DNA from: Pedobacter sp. Leaf41 | GTDB lineage: Bacteria > Bacteroidota > Bacteroidia > Sphingobacteriales > Sphingobacteriaceae | DNA length: 64,000 nt | NCBI RefSeq assembly: GCF_001422545.1 | Contig: NZ_LMLE01000001.1 | Span: forward strand, 1,373-65,372 | Direction: 5' to 3' | Shown here: in pieces, positions 26,350 to 35,773 of the stretch | Layout of the letters: every line of letters starts with the position of its first letter | Numbering within the stretch: position 1 is the first letter of the stretch | Position numbers and translations under genes: made by a program | The notes under the pieces: generated by a model | Seen by the model: only the letters and a program-made list of their open reading frames with translations | Told to the model about the DNA's origin: nothing | The model's database searches: none

Positions 26350-26472
26350 TTCAGCCCACGCTCGTTTCTAACGAGCGTGTTAATAGCTGTTTTGTTATAG
26401 GTATTTTATGCGATGCAATCGCTAAACTATTTTGCGCCCGTTAAAAACGAGCGCAGGCGGCACAGCGCCTGA
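26350..26472. repeat. Hairpin-rich repeat, family E
   Basis: CACGCTCGTT-TCT-AACGAGCGTG forms a perfect 10-bp stem. About 90 bp further, GCGCCCGTT-AAA-AACGAGCGC repeats the same CGTT/AACGAG core, followed by AGGCGGCACAGCGCCT. The G+C content is much higher than in the surroundings. It lies between convergent genes. Confidence 0.75.
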
Positions 26473-26487
26473 CTTACAGGTGAACTT

Positions 26488-27672
26488 TTATAAAACCCGT
26501 AACAACAAGCCCTTCAGATATTCTCCTTCAGAAAAAGAAATTCTAACTGGGTGATCTTCAGGTTGACAAAACTGTTTAATGATTTGAACTTCTTTACCTG
26601 CATCAAGCGCTGCCCAGGCAATAATTTGTTTGAAAGTTTCGATATCTACGGCGCCAGAACAAGAGAAAGTCGCTAGTAAACCACCCTTCTCGAGCAAAAG
26701 CATACCTAATCTATTCAAATCTTTGTAGGCTCTTGCCGCTCTATCCAAGGCCGAACGAGATGGTGCATACTTTGGTGGATCGAGTACAATAACATCAAAT
26801 AATTCGCCCGACTCTTTAAAAACTCTCAACTGTTTATTTACATCAGATTGGATGGCTGTAACTTTAGCGGGATCAAATTTGTTAAGCGATACATTTTGTT
26901 TAAGGGTATCTACGGCTAAGCCAGAACTGTCTACACTGGTAATACTTGCTGCCTCACTTGCTAAACTATTTAAGCTGAAACCGCCACTATAGCTAAAACA
27001 ATCCAATACTTTTTTGCCTTTGGTATAACTGGCTAATATTTTTCTGTTATCGCGTTGATCGCAATAAAAGCCAGATTTTTGACCTTCGGCGATGTTGATA
27101 TGATAAGCAATACCGTTCTCTTTAACTTCTAAAAACTCTGGTGGATTTTCACCCCAGAGCAAACCGTTTTCAACTGGTAAACCCTCATGAGTACGGGCAG
27201 TAGCATCGCTTTTATCGAAAATTCCTTTAGGTTGAAGTTCCGCTTTTAAAATTTCTACTATATCATTTTTAACGCTCTCAATTCCGGAACTCAAAATTTG
27301 TAGAGAGAGAAAGTCAGCATATTTATCGACGATTAAACCCGGTAAAAAATCAGCTTCGCTGAATACTAAACGGCAGGTATTGGTTTCCTCGCTAAGGATA
27401 GATTGACGGGAAGCAATGGCCTGCTTTAAACGGTTTTCATACCATTTTTTGTCGATGATTTGTGTTTCATCCCATTCTAATAAACGAACGGCAACTCTAG
27501 AATTACTGTTGAAATAGCCATAGGCCAGAAATTCATGATCAAAGGCGGAAACTTTAACCACTTCACCATTTTCAGGCTTTCCTTTTACTTTTTCAAGTGC
27601 ACCCGAAAATACCCATGGATGTCTTTGTAGTGCAGCTTTTTCTTTCCCCTTTTTTAATACGATTTCTACCAT
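26488..27672 (-). CDS. Class I SAM-dependent rRNA methyltransferase, RlmI-like
   Basis: 394 residues. An N-terminal PUA domain (about 1-75, starting VEIVLKKGKEKAALQRHPWVFSGAL) is followed by a Rossmann methyltransferase domain (about 190-390) with VLDCFSYSGGFSLNSL (SAM loop), VDSSGLAVDTLKQNV and the motif FDVIVLDPPKYAPS. This plan is that of RlmI/YccW, which methylates 23S rRNA cytosine C5. The target in this organism is inferred. The ATG lies at the first codon of the alignable region. Confidence 0.9.
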   Translation of the reverse strand: MVEIVLKKGKEKAALQRHPWVFSGALEKVKGKPENGEVVKVSAFDHEFLAYGYFNSNSRVAVRLLEWDETQIIDKKWYENRLKQAIASRQSILSEETNTCRLVFSEADFLPGLIVDKYADFLSLQILSSGIESVKNDIVEILKAELQPKGIFDKSDATARTHEGLPVENGLLWGENPPEFLEVKENGIAYHINIAEGQKSGFYCDQRDNRKILASYTKGKKVLDCFSYSGGFSLNSLASEAASITSVDSSGLAVDTLKQNVSLNKFDPAKVTAIQSDVNKQLRVFKESGELFDVIVLDPPKYAPSRSALDRAARAYKDLNRLGMLLLEKGGLLATFSCSGAVDIETFKQIIAWAALDAGKEVQIIKQFCQPEDHPVRISFSEGEYLKGLLLRVL

Positions 27673-27821
27673 GCAGCAAAGGTAATAATTAGTTTGGAGT
27701 TGGGAGTTCGGTGTCGTGAGTCATAAGTCTCGATTCGTGAATTACGCAAGCCTTTAAGTTGTGTAGCCGGAAAAATTGAACTTTGGAATCGCTTACCGCA
27801 AAACGCCCAAAGCAATCCGCT

Positions 27822-28856
27822 TTACAAAAATCTGTTTCCGATGTTTTTCTGCATTCTTACCAGCTCAGTATCAAGAATTTTAGTCTCAAATTCAGTGATT
27901 TCCCTCTTGGCCTCAATCATCGAAATTAAAAGTTCAGTAGCTACTTGCCCCATTTCAAAAGCGGGCTGTTTAACCGATGTTAGGGATGGAGAAAATAATT
28001 CGACCAGGTTGGAATTAGTAAAACCGGCAATGGCAATTTTATGGGCCACCTCGGGATTGGTTTTTTTCAAAGCCATGATACAACCGGTGGTTAGTCTATC
28101 GCTGGAGATAAAAATACCATCAGGTTTATAAGGCAAAAGTTCTTTTACTGCTTGCTCCAGTTCTGCAGAATGCATTCCTCCGTGCTGGCAATATTTTACT
28201 AATTCAGGTTTAAATTCGATATGATATTTTGCCAAAGCCGCCTGATAGCCTTTTAAACGCTCTTTGGTGATGGATAAATTTTCAGAATTCGTCAAATGTG
28301 CAATCGTTCTCTTCCCCGATAAAATCAGGTGTTCAGTAGCGTCAAAAGAACCTTTGAAGTTGTTAGCAATCACTTTGTGTGTGTCAAAATCTTCAGGTAC
28401 GCGATCAAAAAAAACGATCGGCAGTCCTTTTGAATATAAATTCCGGAGATACGTGATGTCTTGTGTTTCGGAAGAAAGTGCGATGAGCAAACCATCAATC
28501 GATCTTGATGCAAGATGCTCCACGTTAAGTTTTTCCTGTTTGTGCGACTCGTGACTTTGAGAAATAATTACGTGGTAGCCGCGATCATAGGCGATGGATT
28601 CTATACCGTTTATTACCTGTGAAAAGAAGTTGTTGGCAATCTCACTCACAATAATGCCGATGGAATAACTTCGCCTTTCCTTTAAACTTAGGGCTATGGG
28701 ATTGGCCCGATAATTTACCTTTTCCGCATAAGCTAAAACAAGCTTTTTGGTTTCTTCACTAATCTCATAACGATCTCGCAAAGCTCTTGAAACCGTCGAG
28801 GTTGATAGTCCGAGCGCCTTGGCAATGTCCTTTATGGTAGAAGTTTCAAATCTCAT
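27822..28856 (-). CDS. LacI family transcriptional regulator, probable pectin regulator
   Basis: 344 residues. The helix-turn-helix at about 6-26 (TIKDIAKALGLSTSTVSRAL) and hinge (YRANPIALSLKERRS) are standard LacI, followed by a periplasmic-binding-protein-like sensor domain (about 60-340: IGIIVSEIANNFFSQVINGIE, DGLLIALSS, VIANNFKGS, FISSDRLTTGC, SVKQPAFEMGQVA). It is divergent from the susC operon with a 265-bp gap that holds an operator-like site at 28942-28956. The same site occurs at two other pectin promoters. The ligand is probably a pectin-derived sugar acid (inference). Confidence 0.9.
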   Translation of the reverse strand: MRFETSTIKDIAKALGLSTSTVSRALRDRYEISEETKKLVLAYAEKVNYRANPIALSLKERRSYSIGIIVSEIANNFFSQVINGIESIAYDRGYHVIISQSHESHKQEKLNVEHLASRSIDGLLIALSSETQDITYLRNLYSKGLPIVFFDRVPEDFDTHKVIANNFKGSFDATEHLILSGKRTIAHLTNSENLSITKERLKGYQAALAKYHIEFKPELVKYCQHGGMHSAELEQAVKELLPYKPDGIFISSDRLTTGCIMALKKTNPEVAHKIAIAGFTNSNLVELFSPSLTSVKQPAFEMGQVATELLISMIEAKREITEFETKILDTELVRMQKNIGNRFL

Positions 28857-28941
28857 TTTATGGTAATGCGTACAAGTTACAAAAAATATATTTTATGGCA
28901 TTCTTGAAAGCTATATTAATAACCGTTAAAACGACGTTTTT

Positions 28942-28996
28942 GGGAACGTTTGCACACTTTTTTAGTTAAATCTGGTTTCAAACCATTTTAAGTTTG
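28942..28996 (+). promoter_or_regulatory. Operator-like 15-mer and promoter of the susC operon
   Basis: GGGAACGTTTGCACA (28942-28956) has a central ACGT like LacI-family operators. TTA at 28966 can serve as -33, and TAAGTTTG at 28989-28996 fits the -7 consensus. The end of the 15-mer is 33 bp from the start of the -7 element. Closely similar 15-mers are at 54005-54019 and, on the minus strand, 52833-52819, both 32 bp from their -7 elements. A short palindrome AAAACGACGTTTT lies directly upstream. Confidence 0.65.
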
Positions 28997-29121
28997 TAAA
29001 ATTGTTACATCAATCTAACCAAATATTAACCAACAAAAACATGCTGCAGTAGAATTATATTCTTTCTGCAATGAATTACCCAATTCTTTAGCAATTAACT
29101 ATTCAATAAAAATTAATAATT

Positions 29122-32100
29122 ATGAGCAAATTTCTACTCGTTTTATCATTTCTATCTGTTTTTGTGTTTTCTGAATCCAGGGCACAAACCAAACAGTTTA
29201 CGGGAACGGTTAAAGACAAGGCAGACGGACAACCTTTAGTGGGCGTTAGTGTAACTGTAAAAGATTTGAAAACCGGTGCCAGTACCGATGCAAATGGCGT
29301 ATTTAAAGTTACCGTACCTCAAAAAGGCGGTGTGCTTACGTTTACTTACATTGGGTATAAAACCCGGACCATCACACTTGCTGACCAAAGCAAATTGGAT
29401 ATCACTTTAGAAGAAGATGCCAATACATTGCAAGAAGTAACCGTTAATATTGGTTACGGCGTGGTTAGGAAGAAAGATTTAACCGGAGCAGTTTCTTCCG
29501 TTGGTGCAGATGTAATTGCAGCGGCGCCCGTTTCTTCAGCATTAGAAGCCATTCAAGGTAGGGTAGCCGGGATTAACATTGCCACTACTGAAGGTTCGCC
29601 TGACGCAGATTTAGTGGTTCGTGTTCGCGGTGGCGGTTCAATCACTGGTGATAATTCTCCACTTTATATTGTTGATGGTTTCCCGGTTGCTTCGATCGCT
29701 GATATAGCGCCGCAAGATATCGAGACTATTGATGTATTAAAAGACGCATCATCTACCGCCATTTATGGGTCGAGAGGTGCAAACGGAGTAATTTTGGTTA
29801 CTACCAAAAATAGTAAAGATGGCAAAACATCGGTAAGCTACAATGTTTTTACCGGCGTTAAGCAGTTGGCTAATAAACTGGATGTTTTAACGCCAATTGA
29901 CTATGTTACCTGGCAGTATGAAAGGGCGCTTTTAGACAAAACGCCAAATGATTACACGCAGTATTTTGGCAACTATCAAGATATTGATTTGTATAGAAAT
30001 GTACCTGCTAACGATTGGCAGGAAATCATCTTCGGTCGCACCGGAACTACGTTTAACCAAAACCTAAACATTAGCGGCGGTGGCGAAAAAACGAAGTACA
30101 GCTTAAGTCATAGCTTTGTGAAAGACAAAGCCATTATGCAGCTTTCAGACTTTGAAAGACAGAATATTAACTTCAAATTAAATCACAAATTATACAAAGG
30201 CCTAACCCTTGATTTTGGTTTGAGATACGCAGATGCTAAAACAAAAGGTGGTGGCGCAAATGAACAAAATGAAGTTTCTTCTGCCGATTCTCGCTTAAAA
30301 AATGCCATGCTTTATCCATCATTTCCAGTGCCGGGATTAACCACTACTACCGAAACGGACGATGAATTTAATTTATACAATCCATTGATTTCTATATCTG
30401 ATAATGATCAGTATGTACACCGTAAAACCTACAACATTAATGGGGCAATTAGTTATGATATCATTGAAAATTTAAGATTGAGGTCTGAAGTGGGCTATGA
30501 TGGTTTTAGAAACGATATGGATCGCTTTTATGGCACCACAACTTATTACGTTAGAAATGTGCCGTCAGCGGAGAACCAGAATCTTCCGGCAATTATATTC
30601 ACCAATACCAATAGAAACAGCATCAGAAACACCAATACCTTAAATTATAATTTCAGTAAAATATTAGGTAAAGATCATAACCTGAATATGTTATTGGGCC
30701 AGGAATTTATTAAAACAGAATTAGGTGTTTTAACCAACGTGGTGCATGGATTTCCAAAATCTTTTGGTTTCCAGGAAGCAAGAGTATTATCAACGCAAGG
30801 AAAAGCCAACTCAATTGACAATAACTTTTCTCCAGATGATAAGTTACTTTCATTTTTTGGAAGGGCAAACTATGATTTTCAAGGAAAATACTTGTTAAGC
30901 GCCACATTTAGAGCAGATGGTTCATCTAAATTTTCTCCGGAAAATCAATGGGGATATTTTCCTTCAGTTTCTGGTGCCTGGAGAATTTCGCAAGAAGACT
31001 TTATGAAAGGAACTAAAGCATGGTTAACAGATTTGAAATTAAGAGCAAGTTATGGTACGGCTGGTAACAATAATATTCCTCCCGGCCAAATGAACCAGAC
31101 TTTCCAAAACTCTGTAACCACATGGGTTAATGGCTTTAATAACTACTGGGCAGCATCAAAAACAATGGCTAACCCCGATTTGAAATGGGAAACTACGGTA
31201 ACTAAAAATATCGGACTGGATTTTTCATTATTCAATTATCAACTTACCGGTACCATTGATGCTTACTTAAACCGTACGAAAGATTTATTGCTTCAATTTC
31301 CGGTTGCTGGTACTGGTTACGATTTTCAATACCGTAATATTGGCGAAACACAGAACAAAGGACTGGAGTTTTCATTGAACTGGAATGCCATTAAAAAAAC
31401 AAATTTTGATTTGAGTTTCAGTGCCAACATTAACTTCAACAGAAACAAAATCATCTCATTAGGGGCAATTAAAAACATCAACGGTACATCCAATTGGGCA
31501 TCAACAGAAATTAATGTCGATTATTTAGTAGAAGAAGGATCATCAGTTGGAAGAATTTATGGTTATCGCAATGCAGGAAGATATGAAGTTTCTGATTTCT
31601 CTGGATACAATGTAACCACGGGTGCCTGGACCTTAAAACCAGGAGTAGTTGATGGCAAGGAATTTTTAGGAACGATTCGTCCAGGTACAATGAAAATTGA
31701 AGACCTTTCTGGCGATGGCAAAATAGATCTTTCAGACAGAACGGTTATTGGAAATGCAAACCCATTAAATACCGGAGGTTTTTCTGTTAATTCCAGAATT
31801 TATGGCTTTGATATTGGTGCTTACTTCAATTGGAGCTACGGTAATGATATTTATAATGCCAATAAAATTGAATATACATCAACAAGTAAATACAGTTCCA
31901 GAAATATGATTTCCATTATGGAAAGCGGCAGCCGCTGGAATAATCTTCGTGCAGATGGAACCATCAGTAACGACCCTGCGGAACTTACAGCGATGAATGC
32001 GAATACTACTTTATGGTCGCCATATATGAAAACTTTCGTTTTAAGCGATTGGGCTGTAGAAGATGGATCCTTCTTGCGTTTATCTACATTAACATTGGGT

Positions 32101-32310
32101 TATACTTTGCCATCAAGAATATCTGAGAAGCTGAAAATGAAAAAATTGAGACTTTATGCATCTGCCTATAACCTTTGGTTATTAACAAATTACACAGGTT
32201 TCGATCCAGAGGTTTCTACCCGCCGTAGAACCAACCTTACGCCGGGAGTAGATTACTCGGCTTACCCTAAAAGCCAGTCGTTTGTATTTGGTTTAAATGT
32301 TAATTTCTAA
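29122..32310 (+). CDS. SusC/RagA-type TonB-linked outer-membrane transporter
   Basis: 1062 residues. Signal peptide (cleavage near SRAQ), carboxypeptidase-like domain (about 24-100), TonB plug (about 105-235) with the SusC signature LKDASSTAIYGSRGANGVILVTT, and a large barrel ending in QSFVFGLNVNF. SusC proteins import oligosaccharides captured by the partner SusD. Neighbouring pectin enzymes point to pectic oligosaccharides. It is the first gene of a plus-strand operon (susC, susD, beta-helix lipoprotein). Regulation by the 15-mer upstream is likely. Confidence 0.95.
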   Translation: MSKFLLVLSFLSVFVFSESRAQTKQFTGTVKDKADGQPLVGVSVTVKDLKTGASTDANGVFKVTVPQKGGVLTFTYIGYKTRTITLADQSKLDITLEEDANTLQEVTVNIGYGVVRKKDLTGAVSSVGADVIAAAPVSSALEAIQGRVAGINIATTEGSPDADLVVRVRGGGSITGDNSPLYIVDGFPVASIADIAPQDIETIDVLKDASSTAIYGSRGANGVILVTTKNSKDGKTSVSYNVFTGVKQLANKLDVLTPIDYVTWQYERALLDKTPNDYTQYFGNYQDIDLYRNVPANDWQEIIFGRTGTTFNQNLNISGGGEKTKYSLSHSFVKDKAIMQLSDFERQNINFKLNHKLYKGLTLDFGLRYADAKTKGGGANEQNEVSSADSRLKNAMLYPSFPVPGLTTTTETDDEFNLYNPLISISDNDQYVHRKTYNINGAISYDIIENLRLRSEVGYDGFRNDMDRFYGTTTYYVRNVPSAENQNLPAIIFTNTNRNSIRNTNTLNYNFSKILGKDHNLNMLLGQEFIKTELGVLTNVVHGFPKSFGFQEARVLSTQGKANSIDNNFSPDDKLLSFFGRANYDFQGKYLLSATFRADGSSKFSPENQWGYFPSVSGAWRISQEDFMKGTKAWLTDLKLRASYGTAGNNNIPPGQMNQTFQNSVTTWVNGFNNYWAASKTMANPDLKWETTVTKNIGLDFSLFNYQLTGTIDAYLNRTKDLLLQFPVAGTGYDFQYRNIGETQNKGLEFSLNWNAIKKTNFDLSFSANINFNRNKIISLGAIKNINGTSNWASTEINVDYLVEEGSSVGRIYGYRNAGRYEVSDFSGYNVTTGAWTLKPGVVDGKEFLGTIRPGTMKIEDLSGDGKIDLSDRTVIGNANPLNTGGFSVNSRIYGFDIGAYFNWSYGNDIYNANKIEYTSTSKYSSRNMISIMESGSRWNNLRADGTISNDPAELTAMNANTTLWSPYMKTFVLSDWAVEDGSFLRLSTLTLGYTLPSRISEKLKMKKLRLYASAYNLWLLTNYTGFDPEVSTRRRTNLTPGVDYSAYPKSQSFVFGLNVNF

Positions 32311-32321
32311 TTTTTAAGAAT

Positions 32322-34118
32322 ATGAAAAAGATTATATATATCCTGTTTGTTATTGCAGGGATAACTACCTTAAATAGTTGTAAAAAGACACTGGAAGCAC
32401 CAACTAAATCATCTTTGGATGAATCAGTAATTTTTTCTACGCCAGGTTTAGCAGAAGGAGCAGTTGCTGGAATTATCCAGTCTTTTGGCGAAACCAATTC
32501 TTATCGCGGTCGTTTTTTAGTGTTCTATGGCATCAACAACGATACTGAAGTAAATAATGGTTTAAAAGCAACGGCTGATGATAAATCGCGGCTTTCAAAT
32601 TACAACGCCAATGTAAATAACGGGCAAATGAATACAGATAACAATGCCTGGGCGAAATTTTATGAAGGCATTGAACGAGCAAACTTAGCAATTAGAGGTA
32701 TCCGAACTTATGGTAACATTTCAAGTAGTCCTCAAATGGCGCAAATTCTAGGCGAAATATTAACGCTTCGTGCCGTTTTATATAATGATTTAATTAAAGG
32801 TTGGGGCGATGTTCCTGCCCGTTTCGAACCCATTACAACAGCCACAACTTATCTGGCCAGAAATGATAGAGATGTAATTTATAAACAACTTTTAAAAGAT
32901 TTGGATGAAGCAGCAGGTTATCTGCCATGGCCAAATGAAAATGCTACAACTGCTAAAGTAGAGCGTGTAAGCAAGGCTTTTGCTAAAGGTTTAAGAGCAC
33001 GTTTGGCCTTGGCCGCAGGAGGTTATGCACAACGCTTGGATGGTACGGTTCGCCTAAGCACCGATGCCGAGTTATCAAAAGATAAAATGTATGCCATTGC
33101 CAAAAAAGAATGCGTGGATATTATTAATAGCGGCAAACTTCGCTTGTTGGGTTTCGAGGAAGTTTTTAGAAAACTTAATGAAGAGGCCGGTGCAGCAGGA
33201 TTGGAATCTATTTGGGAAATTCCTTTTAGTGAAGGTAGAGGCCGCGTGATTTTTGATTTGGGAGTGAAGCATTTAAAAACAGATAAATACACCGGTCAGA
33301 ATAAAGGTGGCACCAACGGGCCTAACCCAATTATGCTTTATGAGTATGAAACGGGTGATGTTAGAAGAGACGTTACCGTGGTGCCTTACGAATGGGATGG
33401 TGGCACCGGCGACACAGGCGGATATCAGGTTCCTTCGAGTTTAGGCCGTTTATACTTTGGTAAGTACCGTTACGAATGGATGAAAAGACGCGTAACCTCA
33501 ACCAACGATGACGGCTTGAATTGGATGTATATGCGTTATGCCGATGTAGTTTTAATGGCCGCTGAAGCCATTAATGAATTGGATGGACCAGCTGCTGCAG
33601 CTCCATATTTAAAAATGATCCGCGATCGTGCTTTCCCTGGCAATGCAGCAAAAGTAACTTCATTTATGGCATCTGCAACTGCATCTAAGCAAACATTTTT
33701 TGATGCGATTGTAAACGAAAGAGCATTGGAATTTACAGGCGAAATGTTGAGGAAAGGCGATTTGATTCGCTGGAATTTGCTGAATACAAAAATTGCTGAA
33801 GCAAAAACGAAGTTGCAACAATTAGAAAACAGGCAAGGTAAATATGCAGCACTTCCACTTAAAATATATTATAGAACAGCTGCCAATGGAGAAACTGTAG
33901 AGATTTATGGTTTAAATTTTGGCGATACCGATGCCCAGGGCGTGGCTTTAGGTTATACTGCTAATAAAGCCTGGACGATGGCGGCCACCGGTGATGCTTC
34001 TACTTATTGGGATGCGCTAGCGGTTAAAGATCCAAACGCACAACAAGTTTGGCCGATATGGCAGGTTTTCTTAGACTCATCTAACGGATTGTTGAACAAC
34101 AAAAACTTGAACTTATAA
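32322..34118 (+). CDS. SusD/RagB-type surface glycan-binding lipoprotein
   Basis: 598 residues with a lipobox (LNSC, Cys20). The SusD helical core is visible: WAKFYEGIERANLAIRGI (TPR region), ILTLRAVLYNDLIKGWGDVP, and near the end YMRYADVVLMAAEAINEL with ERALEFTGEMLRKGDLIRW. It starts 11 bp after susC. It would cap the SusC barrel on the cell surface and bind pectic oligosaccharides. The length is slightly above the usual 500-560. Confidence 0.95.
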   Translation: MKKIIYILFVIAGITTLNSCKKTLEAPTKSSLDESVIFSTPGLAEGAVAGIIQSFGETNSYRGRFLVFYGINNDTEVNNGLKATADDKSRLSNYNANVNNGQMNTDNNAWAKFYEGIERANLAIRGIRTYGNISSSPQMAQILGEILTLRAVLYNDLIKGWGDVPARFEPITTATTYLARNDRDVIYKQLLKDLDEAAGYLPWPNENATTAKVERVSKAFAKGLRARLALAAGGYAQRLDGTVRLSTDAELSKDKMYAIAKKECVDIINSGKLRLLGFEEVFRKLNEEAGAAGLESIWEIPFSEGRGRVIFDLGVKHLKTDKYTGQNKGGTNGPNPIMLYEYETGDVRRDVTVVPYEWDGGTGDTGGYQVPSSLGRLYFGKYRYEWMKRRVTSTNDDGLNWMYMRYADVVLMAAEAINELDGPAAAAPYLKMIRDRAFPGNAAKVTSFMASATASKQTFFDAIVNERALEFTGEMLRKGDLIRWNLLNTKIAEAKTKLQQLENRQGKYAALPLKIYYRTAANGETVEIYGLNFGDTDAQGVALGYTANKAWTMAATGDASTYWDALAVKDPNAQQVWPIWQVFLDSSNGLLNNKNLNL

Positions 34119-34128
34119 GAACAGGGTT

Positions 34129-35694
34129 ATGAATAGAAATAAACTATATACCAGCATTTTCTGTGTATTGACCTCAATTAGTTTATTGGGTTGTAAAGAT
34201 GATGTAACAGAAGAAATTACAAAGCTGCAAGTAGACAGGGCATTTTCGCCAACAGGCTTAACTGCTACTATTGTAGATAAAACTGGCGTTAGATTGACCT
34301 GGAAGGCAGTTAATAATGCAAAAACGTATACAATAGAAGTTTTTGAAACTGCAGATTTCTCAGGAACGCCAACAAAAACAGTTGATAACATTACGTTTCT
34401 GCAAGTTCCGTATACGTTAACAGGTTTGGCTGGTGATACGCAATATTCCATCCGTGTAAAGGCTGTTGGCGAAGGGGTAACAGATTCAAAATATGTTACG
34501 GCTACAGCCAAAACTGATGCAGAACAAATTTTTCAGACTGTAAATACGGCTAAATTAACGGCAACATCAGTAGCACTTAACTGGCCAGCCGGACAAGCAG
34601 CTACCACCATCACCTTAACTCCAGGCAATATTACCCGCAACATCACTGCCGCCGAAGTTGCCGCTGGCGAAGCCATGATTACCGGTTTAACAGGCGAAAA
34701 TTTATACACTGCAAAACTTCTGAATGGTGCGAAAGTTCGTGGAACCATTACTTTTACAACTCCACTTGATTTAGGTGGCGCTATTGCCGTAACACCTGCA
34801 GATAACTTGGCTACCCTAATTGCTAACGCAAATGTTGGTGATGTTTTTGCCCTTTTTCCGGGTAGCTACAATATCAATGCAGATTTGTTGATCACAAAAA
34901 CGATATCGATAAAAGGGGCAAAACCTTCAGATAAGCCAATTATAAAAGGAGCTGTATTTAGAATGAAGGCTAATGCAGGCTTATCGTTAAAAGACCTAGA
35001 TATTGATGGAACAGGTGCATTGGATGGTAATCAAACCATTGTTTATACCGATGCATCTGACGCAGCTTACGGAAACCTATCGATTGAAAATAGCAATATC
35101 AAAAACTACGTGAAAGGATTTATTTATGTAAATGTTAAAGCGCTAATTGAATCAGTAACGATCAAAGGAAATTTAATCAGCAATATTGAATGTAACGGAG
35201 GTGATTTTATCGATTTCAGAACTGGTTTGGCCAAAACGCTAAATTTTTCAAATAATACGGTTTATAATTCTGTTATCGCTAGAGATTTCTTCAGGATGGA
35301 TCCAACAGGTTCTACGAACTTCCCAGCATTTACCTCGATTATTAATGTGGCAACAAACACGTTAAATGGAATATGCAACGGTGCTGCAAATAGACTATTT
35401 TATGTTCGTTTGGCTAAGCATGAAATCTATTCTTCTAAAAATATTCTAGCTAATTCTGGAGGGATTTTAACCAACCAGGCTTCAACTATTATTGTGCCAG
35501 CAAACTTTACTGCAAACAATTATTTTAACGCAGCAACTTATATGGCTGGTAGTGCAACATCGGGTGCGAAGTACGATACAGGAACCTTTACAATCTTGAA
35601 TCCTGGATTTACCAATGCAGCTGCAGGTAACTTTACCATTAGCCAGTCAGATTTGAGAGCCAACGGGGTCGGAGATCCGAGGTGGAGAAATTAA
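34129..35694 (+). CDS. Surface lipoprotein: fibronectin-like domain plus beta-helix (DUF4957/DUF5123-like)
   Basis: 521 residues with a lipobox (LLGC, Cys22). Residues about 38-130 form a fibronectin-type-III-like domain (TGLTATIVDKTGVRLTWKAV..., YTLTGLAGDTQYSIRVKAVG). A second beta domain spans about 135-210. A right-handed beta-helix runs from about 225 to 510, with N-rich turns (IENSNIKNYVKG, LNFSNNTVYNS). Proteins of this plan are the third gene in many pectin loci. No lyase catalytic residues are recognisable, so it is probably a surface glycan-binding protein or an uncharacterised lyase. It starts 10 bp after susD. Confidence 0.8.
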   Translation: MNRNKLYTSIFCVLTSISLLGCKDDVTEEITKLQVDRAFSPTGLTATIVDKTGVRLTWKAVNNAKTYTIEVFETADFSGTPTKTVDNITFLQVPYTLTGLAGDTQYSIRVKAVGEGVTDSKYVTATAKTDAEQIFQTVNTAKLTATSVALNWPAGQAATTITLTPGNITRNITAAEVAAGEAMITGLTGENLYTAKLLNGAKVRGTITFTTPLDLGGAIAVTPADNLATLIANANVGDVFALFPGSYNINADLLITKTISIKGAKPSDKPIIKGAVFRMKANAGLSLKDLDIDGTGALDGNQTIVYTDASDAAYGNLSIENSNIKNYVKGFIYVNVKALIESVTIKGNLISNIECNGGDFIDFRTGLAKTLNFSNNTVYNSVIARDFFRMDPTGSTNFPAFTSIINVATNTLNGICNGAANRLFYVRLAKHEIYSSKNILANSGGILTNQASTIIVPANFTANNYFNAATYMAGSATSGAKYDTGTFTILNPGFTNAAAGNFTISQSDLRANGVGDPRWRN

Positions 35695-35711
35695 TATCCC
35701 TATTTATATTC

Positions 35712-35740
35712 AAGGGCAGATTTTATCTGCCCTTTTTTAT
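35712..35740 (+). terminator. Intrinsic terminator after susCD operon
   Basis: AAGGGCAGAT pairs with ATCTGCCCTT around TTT and runs into TTTTTAT. It separates the susCD-lipoprotein unit from the CE8-CE12 pair. Confidence 0.85.
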
Positions 35741-35773
35741 TGGATTTTAAATTCTAGCATTTAAATTTATAGC

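Noticed and set aside
28927..28940. AAAACGACGTTTT palindrome as the main LacI operator
   Set aside because: It is not repeated at the other pectin promoters; it may be a secondary site but this cannot be supported.
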